Shown: piece by piece, positions 6,636 to 12,488 of the stretch
Position numbering within the stretch: position 1 is the stretch's first letter
How the letters are laid out: every line of letters begins with the position of its first letter
Source: Kangiellaceae bacterium
GTDB lineage: Bacteria > Pseudomonadota > Gammaproteobacteria > Enterobacterales > Kangiellaceae
Direction: 5' to 3'
Length of the DNA: 12,488 bases
Assembly (NCBI GenBank): GCA_030148365.1
Contig: JASBTO010000206.1
Location: 1-12,488, forward strand
Position numbers and translations under genes: made by a program
Notes under the pieces: generated by a model
Databases searched by the model: none
What the model saw: only the letters and a program-made list of their open reading frames with translations
Told to the model about the DNA's origin: nothing

Positions 6636-6872
6636 TCAGGCTAACCCCGCGACCTGCGGGTCGACTCCGGGAGTCGAGCGGGATGGCTGTCGCCGCACTG
6701 GGCGCCGGCAATGTACAAGGGCGAAAGGGGGCAAGGGTACCTGGCACTGTCAGCAATGAGGTTCCAGTGGCCTATTCTACTGATGCCGACAAGACAGAAG
6801 CAAACACGGCGGTGCAAGAAGGCATATTCCAAGTTAATATAGTCAACAATTTAAAAAAGAACAGGATTCTGC
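6636..6872. promoter_or_regulatory. Divergent intergenic region between the VanZ gene and the ligase operon
   Basis: This 237-base gap should hold the promoters of both directions. Next to the VanZ start are GC-rich inverted repeats (about 6646-6677). The middle carries several plus-strand G runs (6700-6702, 6719-6721, 6727-6731, 6735-6737). The right third (about 6775-6865) is AT-rich: a plus-strand TATAGT (6838-6843) is the best -10 for the ligase operon, without a convincing -35, and AGGA (6863-6866) is a well-placed ribosome site 6 bases before the ATG. On the minus strand TAGAAT (6779-6774) could be a -10 for the VanZ gene. I see no convincing small gene here. Confidence 0.45.
6661..6677. 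repeat. Perfect inverted repeat (7-base arms, 3-base loop) in the VanZ leader
   Basis: TCGACTC, CGG, GAGTCGA forms a perfect hairpin 26 bases before the VanZ ATG. A neighbouring GC-rich stem, CCCGC/GCGGG (6646-6650 with 6656-6660), or alternatively CGACC/GGTCG (6650-6654 with 6659-6663), shares bases with it, so the structures may compete. There is no T-run after the stem on either strand, so it is not a standard terminator. Confidence 0.6.
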
Positions 6873-8447
6873 ATGCAGGGAGTACTTCAGGATTTAATCG
6901 CACGACAAGCGAGCCTGCGACCCGACGCCATTGCCCTCGAATACAAGGATCAACGCCTGAGCTACAGCCAGTTACAGCTGGCGGTTGAGGCGTTTGCGGC
7001 GAGTCTTTGCGGAATAGGCCTGCACAAAGGCGATCGGGTCGGCGTTTACCTACCCAAGCAGACGGAAACTGCCATTGCCCTGTTTGGCGCTGCCGCCGCC
7101 GGTGCCGCCTTTGTACCCGTCAATCCGTTGCTCAAACCCGAGCAGGTCGCCTACATTCTGCGCGACTGTAATGTCCGGGTGCTGGTAACGTCCTCCCAGC
7201 GCGCTGATCAGCTCGTCGACATCCTTGCCGAGTGTCCCGATCTGGAACTGGTCGTGCTAGCCGACGAGAAGGCCCCTCGCAACAAACTCCAACCGCAAGT
7301 CAGGTCCTGGCAGAGCTTTCACCAGGGTGAGCAGGGCAGCCCGCATAGGGCTATCGATCAGGATCTGGCGGCGATCCTTTATACGTCCGGCAGCACCGGC
7401 AATCCGAAAGGCGTTGCGCTGTCGCACCGTAATATTGTCGCCGGCGCCTGGAGCGTCTCGACCTATCTGGAAAATACCGAACAGGATCGAATCCTCGCGG
7501 TCCTGCCCCTCAGCTTCGATTATGGCCTCAGCCAGTTGACGACGGCTTTTTACGTCGGCGCGACCGTGGTGCTGATGGAGTATCTGCTACCCCGGGATGT
7601 GATTCGCAATGTCGAGAAATACGCGATTACCGGCCTTGCGGCCGTGCCGCCCCTGTGGGTCCAGTTGGCCCAGCTGGATTGGCCGGAAGGCGCCCGCCGC
7701 TTGCGCTATATCACCAACAGCGGCGGCGCCATGCCCGGCGCCACCCTCGCGGCCCTGAGACAACACCTGCCCCGGACCCGCCCCTACCTGATGTACGGAC
7801 TGACCGAGGCGTTTCGCTCCACTTATCTGGATCCGGCGGAAATCGACCGGCGCCCGGACTCCATGGGCAAAGCCATTCCCGGCGCCGAAATTCTCGTGCT
7901 CCGGGAAGACGGCAGTGAATGCGAGCCGGACGAAGCCGGCGAACTGGTCCATCGCGGCGTCCATGTCAGCCTCGGCTACTGGAATGCGCCGGAAAAAACC
8001 GCCCTGCGTTTCAAACCGTTACCGGACAACCGCCGGCACCCGGTGCTGCCCGAGCTTGCCGTCTGGTCCGGCGATACGGTCAAGCGGGACCGTGACGGCT
8101 TTCTGTATTTCATTGGCCGCAAGGATGACATGATCAAGTCTTCCGGCTACCGGATCAGCCCGTCGGAACTGGAAGATGTGGTTTACGGGCTTGAACAAGT
8201 AGCCGAAGTCGCGGCCATTGGCGTGCCGTCACCACAACTGGGGCAGGCCGTGGTACTGGTGGTCAAAGCCCGGGACGGTGACAGTTTTGACGACACCGCC
8301 TTGCTGGCGCACTGCAAGGCCAAACTGCCGAATTTCATGCAGCCCCACAGTATCCAGTTGCGCGACAGCCTGCCCCGCAATGCCAATGGCAAGATTGACC
8401 GCAAGGCGCTGGCCAGCCACTATCAGCATCTATTTTCAAAACAGTGA
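6873..8447 (+). CDS. AMP-forming acyl-CoA ligase, exosortase A system-associated type
   Basis: A 524-residue member of the ANL superfamily, which adenylates a carboxylic acid and transfers it to a thiol (CoA or a carrier protein). Core motifs are in order: A3 P-loop LYTSGSTGNPKG (169-180), A5 YLMYGLTEA (305-313), A7 WSGD (398-401), A8 GRKDDMIKSSGYRISP (415-430) and A10 PRNANGKIDRKAL (501-513) with the adenylation lysine Lys507. I assign it to the exosortase A-associated ligase family (TIGR03098 type) by overall resemblance and above all because the next gene is the matching decarboxylase family, the usual pair in exopolysaccharide/PEP-CTERM loci. The ATG has AGGA 6 bases upstream. It is the first gene of a probable four-gene operon. 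The substrate is unknown; no acyl carrier protein gene is visible nearby. Confidence 0.9.
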   Translation: MQGVLQDLIARQASLRPDAIALEYKDQRLSYSQLQLAVEAFAASLCGIGLHKGDRVGVYLPKQTETAIALFGAAAAGAAFVPVNPLLKPEQVAYILRDCNVRVLVTSSQRADQLVDILAECPDLELVVLADEKAPRNKLQPQVRSWQSFHQGEQGSPHRAIDQDLAAILYTSGSTGNPKGVALSHRNIVAGAWSVSTYLENTEQDRILAVLPLSFDYGLSQLTTAFYVGATVVLMEYLLPRDVIRNVEKYAITGLAAVPPLWVQLAQLDWPEGARRLRYITNSGGAMPGATLAALRQHLPRTRPYLMYGLTEAFRSTYLDPAEIDRRPDSMGKAIPGAEILVLREDGSECEPDEAGELVHRGVHVSLGYWNAPEKTALRFKPLPDNRRHPVLPELAVWSGDTVKRDRDGFLYFIGRKDDMIKSSGYRISPSELEDVVYGLEQVAEVAAIGVPSPQLGQAVVLVVKARDGDSFDDTALLAHCKAKLPNFMQPHSIQLRDSLPRNANGKIDRKALASHYQHLFSKQ

Positions 8448-8452
8448 GTGCC

Positions 8453-9700
8453 ATGAACAGAGACAACAGCAAGGTAGCACCGGTACACGCCCCCATGGAT
8501 CAGTTCCCGAGCCGGGACGGGGAACTCCTGATCGGCGGCATTCCCGTCAGCCAGCTCGCGGCCCGGGTCGGCCAGACGCCTTTCTACGCCTATGACCGCC
8601 GGGTCATTGCCGACAAGGTGTCAGGTCTGCGCAAAGCCCTGCCGGAAAGCATCCACATCCATTTCGCCATGAAGGCCAACCCGATGCCGGTACTGGTCAA
8701 TTACCTGGCGGGGCTCGTCGATGGACTCGACGTGGCGTCCGGCAAGGAATTACGGGTGGCGCTCGATACCGGTATCGATCCGGACACTATCAGTTTTGCC
8801 GGTCCCGGCAAGGATGACGCCGAGCTGTCCATGGCGGTGGCCAGCGGCATTACCGTCAATCTCGAGTCCGAAACCGAAATGGAGCGCATTACCCGCGCCG
8901 GTGAGCGCCTCGGGTTGACGCCGAAGGTCGCCATCCGCGTCAATCCCGATTTCGAACTGAAAGCGTCCGGCATGAAAATGGGCGGCGGTTCCCAGCAATT
9001 CGGCGTCGATGCCGAACGGGTACCGGCCATGGTGCGCGCAATTCAGCAACGGGACCTGGACTTCCAGGGCTTCCATATCTTTACCGGCTCCCAGAATCTC
9101 AAGCCGGAAGCCATCACCACCGCTCACGACAATATTTTTGATCTGGTACAAAGACTGCTCGAAGACGCACCGGCCAAAGTGCGCAAACTGAATATCGGCG
9201 GCGGCTTCGGGATCCCGTACTTCCCCGGCGAACGCCCTCTGGAACTGGCCCCCATCGCCGAGCGGCTTCGCGGGCATCTGGCAAAACTGCCGGAATATGC
9301 ACCCGACGCCGAAGTGATCGTGGAATTGGGCCGCTACCTGGTCGGCGAGTCCGGCGTCTATGTGAGCCGGATCCGTGAAAAAAAGATCTCCCGGGGTCAG
9401 ACTTTCCTGATCAGCGACGGCGGCCTGCACCACCATCTGGCCGCATCCGGCAATTTCGGTCAGGTGATCCGCAAGAATTATCCCGCCGCCATCGGTAATC
9501 GCATGGGACAGGCGGACACCGAGCAGGTCAGCGTGGTGGGCCCTCTGTGTACGCCTCTGGATTTGCTGGCCAACAAGATGCAACTGCCCTGCGCCGAAGC
9601 CGGCGATCTGGTCGTGATCTACCAGTCCGGTGCCTACGGCCTGAGTTCCAGCCCCCGGGATTTTCTCAGCCACCCCCATCCCGTCGAAGTGCTGGTCTGA
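8453..9700 (+). CDS. PLP-dependent decarboxylase, exosortase A system-associated type (LysA/ornithine-decarboxylase-like)
   Basis: A fold-type III (alanine racemase-like) decarboxylase of 415 residues. Visible are the PLP lysine in FAMKANP (Lys74), LDVASGKEL (92-100), the phosphate-binding glycine loop NIGGGFGIPY (247-256), VELGRYLVGESG (290-301), the active-site cysteine in GPLCTPLD (Cys366), and YQSGAYGL near the C-terminus with the PLP-contacting tyrosine. These match the diaminopimelate/ornithine decarboxylase superfamily. The version paired with an acyl-CoA ligase is the exosortase A-associated family (TIGR03099 type), whose substrate is not established to my knowledge. The frame opens with a GTG at 8444 that overlaps the ligase stop, but the ATG at 8453 has GTGAG just upstream and leaves a 5-base gap, so I chose it. 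Tight spacing implies co-translation with the ligase. It is unlikely to be the housekeeping LysA, given the context. Confidence 0.9.
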   Translation: MNRDNSKVAPVHAPMDQFPSRDGELLIGGIPVSQLAARVGQTPFYAYDRRVIADKVSGLRKALPESIHIHFAMKANPMPVLVNYLAGLVDGLDVASGKELRVALDTGIDPDTISFAGPGKDDAELSMAVASGITVNLESETEMERITRAGERLGLTPKVAIRVNPDFELKASGMKMGGGSQQFGVDAERVPAMVRAIQQRDLDFQGFHIFTGSQNLKPEAITTAHDNIFDLVQRLLEDAPAKVRKLNIGGGFGIPYFPGERPLELAPIAERLRGHLAKLPEYAPDAEVIVELGRYLVGESGVYVSRIREKKISRGQTFLISDGGLHHHLAASGNFGQVIRKNYPAAIGNRMGQADTEQVSVVGPLCTPLDLLANKMQLPCAEAGDLVVIYQSGAYGLSSSPRDFLSHPHPVEVLV

Positions 9701-9711
9701 GTCTGAACCTG

Positions 9712-10170
9712 ATGGTGGAGCAGGAATACAGCGGATTGCTTCAGGCCATGGCCATGGCGACCGCACTGCTGGTCCTGACGGTTGTGATCCATTATGAAGT
9801 GCTGCGCCTGACCTCGAAGATTGGCGACCGTGTCGAGATGCGGCCCCGCACCCATATCCTGCTTGGCATGTTTGGCGCCTTTGTCGCCCACATTATTGAA
9901 ATCTGGGTCTACGCGGGTGCCTACTTTCTGATGGTCGAGCACCTTGATCTCGGCCACTTTGGTGGACATTTTGAGGATAACTGGCTGAATTACCTGTATT
10001 ATTCCACTACCAGTTATACCTCTCTCGGGCTCGGTGATGTGTATCCGACCGGCGAAGTGCGCCTGATCACCGGCGTCGAAGCCCTCAACGGTCTGGTACT
10101 GATTGCCTGGTCCGCGTCCTTCACTTATCTTTCCATGGAAAAGTACTGGAAAGCCGCAGAAGAGTCGTGA
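9712..10170 (+). CDS. Small two-pass potassium-channel-like membrane protein (Ion_trans_2 type)
   Basis: A 152-residue inner-membrane protein. Hydrophobic segments lie at about 9-31, 48-74 and 117-140, with a pore-helix and filter-like segment between the last two: YYSTTSYTSLGLGDVYP (96-112). This matches the K+ channel pore pattern Y-x-x-x-T-x-T-T-x-G-[YFL]-G-D, but the usual filter TVGYGD reads SLGLGD. The last segment, containing EALNGLVLIAWSASFTYL, would be the inner helix. A first extra helix and a short charged tail make it smaller than most channels, with no RCK or nucleotide-binding domain. The frame is open further upstream inside the decarboxylase gene, but the ATG at 9712, 11 bases after that gene's stop, gives the natural N-terminus. 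It probably belongs to the same operon; its function there is unknown. Actual ion conduction is not shown. Confidence 0.82.
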   Translation: MVEQEYSGLLQAMAMATALLVLTVVIHYEVLRLTSKIGDRVEMRPRTHILLGMFGAFVAHIIEIWVYAGAYFLMVEHLDLGHFGGHFEDNWLNYLYYSTTSYTSLGLGDVYPTGEVRLITGVEALNGLVLIAWSASFTYLSMEKYWKAAEES

Positions 10171-10197
10171 TGAGCCTTATTTTTCCGGAATCCTGCC

Positions 10198-12488
10198 ATG
10201 TCGTTTAAACACCAGCTGCGCAGTGGCTACCAGGCCCTGGTGCGCGGCCCCTTGAATTTACTGACCCGTATCAACCGGATCCCCGAAGACCCGGTTGCGG
10301 CCTTCGATCTGGATCCGGCCCGGCCGGTCTACTATGTCCTGCGAACCCGCTCCGACAGCAACTTTCTGGCCTTGCAACGCCAGACCCGGCAAGTGTCATT
10401 ACCGGAAGCGCGCATGCTGGAAATGCAGGGCGATCAAGTGCTCAAGGGCAGTTGTCTGTTCCTGCAAAAACGCAAGGGCTGGTGGGATCGCAGCACCAAA
10501 CTGCCTCGTCACAACCGGGCCATGGAATCCCTCATCGAGGTTCAGCGCCGGCACCCGGAAGCTCCCGTGCAACTGGTGCCGGTGTCCGTATTCTGGGGCC
10601 GCAATCCCGGCAAGGAAAATTCTGTCCTGCGTTTGCTGTTTACCGATATAGAGGAAGCCGGCCGCTTCTGGAAAGGCATCATCATCCTGCTGCAGGGCCG
10701 CCAGTGCTTTGTACAATTCGGGAAACCCGTCGAACTGGATTCGGTGATCCGCGAGGGCGTCGGCGCCGAGGTTTCCGCCCACAAGTTGAGCCGCATCCTG
10801 CGGGTTCACTTCAGCCGCCAGTGGACCGCCGCCATGGGGCCGTCCACCAGCACCCGTCGCGAACTCGCCCGCGGGATCGTGGCATCCGATCCGGTACAGG
10901 AGGCGATCCAGCGGGAAGCCCGCACCGCCAAAATCTCCGAAGCCAAGGCCAGGGACCGGGCACGCGGTTATGTGCGGGAGATCGCCGCGGACTACAAGTA
11001 CACCACCGTGCGCTGGCTGTCTTTCCTGCTCACCCGCCTGTGGACCCGTATCTACAACGGCGTCCATGTCGATCATATTGATCAGGTGCGCGAGTTGGCC
11101 AAGGACCACGAGATTATCTACGTGCCCTGTCACCGCAGTCACATTGACTATCTGCTGCTCTCCTATCTGCTGTACTACGAAGGTCTGGTTCCGCCCCACA
11201 TCGCGGCCGGCATCAATCTCAATTTCTGGCCCGTCGGCGGCATTCTGCGCAAAGGTGGCGCCTTTTTCCTGCGCCGCAGTTTCAGCGGCAACAAGCTCTA
11301 TACCGCCGTGTTCAACGAATATCTGTACCGGCTGTTCAACAAGGGCATTTCGGTGGAGTTTTTCCCGGAGGGCGGCCGTAGCCGCACCGGACGCTTGCTG
11401 CCGCCCAAGACCGGCATGCTGGCGATGACCTTGCAGAGCATGCTCAGAGGCGTCAAGCGGCCCATTGCCTTTGTCCCTGTCTACATCGGTTATGAGCGAC
11501 TGTTTGAGGGCAAGAGTTACCTGAACGAACTGCGCGGCAAGTCCAAGCAGCAGGAATCCATGGGCCAGTTACTCGGCGTCCGCAAGGCGCTGAAAAGGGA
11601 CTTTGGCCAGGTCTATGTCAATTTCGGCCAGCCCCTCAGGCTTGCGGACTATCTTGATACCGCCGAGCCCGGCTGGCGTGAGGATTTCGCAAGTGATGAA
11701 CAAAAACCGGCCTGGATGCCCGGCCAGGTCGACCGGATAGCCAGCCTGATCAACCAGCGCATCAATGCCGCAGCCTGCCTGAATGCCATCAGCCTGGTCA
11801 GCCTGATCCTGCTCGGCACGCCCAAGCGGGCACTGACCCGCCGGGAACTGGTCGCGCAACTGGATACCTGTCTGAAGCTGGCCCGCAAGGCGCCCTTCAG
11901 CGAGCAGGTCTATGTCCCGACCGGCTCCGGCGAACAACTGCTCGGCGAAGCCTTCAAGCTGGGGATGGTCTCCCAGGCCAAAGATCCGATGGGCGATATT
12001 GTTTTCATCGAAGGCGATGAAGCCATCCTGATGACCTACTACAGCAACAATATTCTGCACCTGTTCGCGCTGCCCTCGATCATCGCAAGCTGCTTCGAGC
12101 GCAATGAATGCTGCACGGCGGCGCAACTGGCAGAGCGTATTACCCCGCTTTATCCGTTGCTGCAGGCGGAGCTCTACCTGCACTGGACCCGTGAGCAGCT
12201 GGCCGGTCGTATTGAAGAACTGGCGGCGGCCATGACGGAAGAAGGACTGCTGGAACAGATCAACGACAAGTACTGCCGACCGGACGGCAACAGCGAAGCC
12301 TGGGGTCGCCTGGTATTGCTCGGCAAAGCCATGCAGCCAGCCCTGCAACGCTATGCCATCACTTTCGCCCTGCTGCAGTCCCGGGGTGGCGAGCGGGTGC
12401 ACCGGGCCGAACTGGAGCGGGACAGCCAGCGCCTCGCCGAGCGCATCTCCGCGCTCTACGGTATCAATGCCCCGGAATTTTCTGACAA
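10198..12488 (+). CDS. plsB: Glycerol-3-phosphate 1-O-acyltransferase PlsB (3' end beyond the window)
   Basis: Acylates position 1 of sn-glycerol 3-phosphate to make lysophosphatidic acid, the first step of phospholipid synthesis, at the inner membrane. 763 codons are visible with no stop; the E. coli protein is 807 residues and the window ends at GINAPEFSD, which corresponds to about 60 residues before its end. Acyltransferase motifs are in order: I HRSHID (312-317, His312 and Asp317 of the HX4D pair), II GGAFFLRRSF (353-362), III FPEGGRSRTGR (389-399), IV PIAFVPVYIGYE (422-433). The large N-terminal and C-terminal regions also match PlsB along their length, e.g. LMTYYSNNI and GINAPEF late in the protein. 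The ATG lies 27 bases after the channel gene, with GGAA nearby as a modest ribosome site. Long overlapping open frames on the other strand are shadows. Confidence 0.97.
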   Translation, partial: MSFKHQLRSGYQALVRGPLNLLTRINRIPEDPVAAFDLDPARPVYYVLRTRSDSNFLALQRQTRQVSLPEARMLEMQGDQVLKGSCLFLQKRKGWWDRSTKLPRHNRAMESLIEVQRRHPEAPVQLVPVSVFWGRNPGKENSVLRLLFTDIEEAGRFWKGIIILLQGRQCFVQFGKPVELDSVIREGVGAEVSAHKLSRILRVHFSRQWTAAMGPSTSTRRELARGIVASDPVQEAIQREARTAKISEAKARDRARGYVREIAADYKYTTVRWLSFLLTRLWTRIYNGVHVDHIDQVRELAKDHEIIYVPCHRSHIDYLLLSYLLYYEGLVPPHIAAGINLNFWPVGGILRKGGAFFLRRSFSGNKLYTAVFNEYLYRLFNKGISVEFFPEGGRSRTGRLLPPKTGMLAMTLQSMLRGVKRPIAFVPVYIGYERLFEGKSYLNELRGKSKQQESMGQLLGVRKALKRDFGQVYVNFGQPLRLADYLDTAEPGWREDFASDEQKPAWMPGQVDRIASLINQRINAAACLNAISLVSLILLGTPKRALTRRELVAQLDTCLKLARKAPFSEQVYVPTGSGEQLLGEAFKLGMVSQAKDPMGDIVFIEGDEAILMTYYSNNILHLFALPSIIASCFERNECCTAAQLAERITPLYPLLQAELYLHWTREQLAGRIEELAAAMTEEGLLEQINDKYCRPDGNSEAWGRLVLLGKAMQPALQRYAITFALLQSRGGERVHRAELERDSQRLAERISALYGINAPEFSD

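Noticed and set aside
6683..6988. A 101-codon plus-strand open frame in the intergenic region before the ligase gene
   Set aside because: It overlaps the ligase start in another frame, lacks a ribosome site and has no recognisable feature.
8750..9766. A 338-codon minus-strand open frame across the decarboxylase gene
   Set aside because: Antisense shadow of a gene with complete PLP-enzyme motifs; no motif or ribosome site of its own.
11569..12402. A 277-codon minus-strand open frame within plsB
   Set aside because: plsB is continuous through this region with similarity to E. coli PlsB along its length.

Overview
The window looks like a GC-rich gammaproteobacterial chromosome segment. Rpe, PabA/TrpG and PlsB are all very close to the Escherichia coli / Pseudomonas type, genes are tightly packed, and no phage, transposon, tRNA, rRNA or CRISPR signal is seen. 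The two exosortase-A-associated family members and the DUF5916 outer-membrane protein would fit an environmental, perhaps Chromatiales-like, bacterium; that placement is inference.

Left block (1-1400): the last codons of an unidentified + strand gene, then on the - strand pabA/trpG (glutamine amidotransferase subunit for anthranilate or aminodeoxychorismate synthesis) preceded by rpe (ribulose-phosphate 3-epimerase). The phosphoglycolate phosphatase and trpE genes often found near rpe and trpG are absent between them.

Second block (1528-3174, + strand): a fold-type IV PLP aminotransferase-like gene and a sulfotransferase-like P-loop gene, three bases apart. The same two domains occur fused in one polypeptide in plants (the Arabidopsis 'branched-chain aminotransferase-like' proteins), in the opposite order, so this is probably a two-component functional unit whose reaction is unknown to me.

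Third block (3235-6635): a secreted CBM9-like / DUF5916 beta-barrel protein (+) and a polytopic VanZ-family membrane protein (-). They meet tail to tail with a shared CTAG that is the stop codon of both. The VanZ protein appears to contain two VanZ-like halves.

Fourth block (6873-12488, + strand, runs off the window): after a 237-base divergent intergenic region with nested hairpins come an acyl-CoA ligase and a PLP-dependent decarboxylase, both of the 'exosortase A system-associated' types, then a small two-pass K+-channel-like protein, then plsB (glycerol-3-phosphate acyltransferase, missing about its last 60 residues). Gaps of 5, 11 and 27 bases suggest one operon. Two genes normally embedded in exopolysaccharide/PEP-CTERM loci are here tied to a channel and the first enzyme of phospholipid synthesis, with no exosortase, glycosyltransferase or acyl carrier protein in view. 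This block and the aminotransferase/sulfotransferase pair are the most interesting parts of the window. No intergenic stretch exceeds 300 bases.
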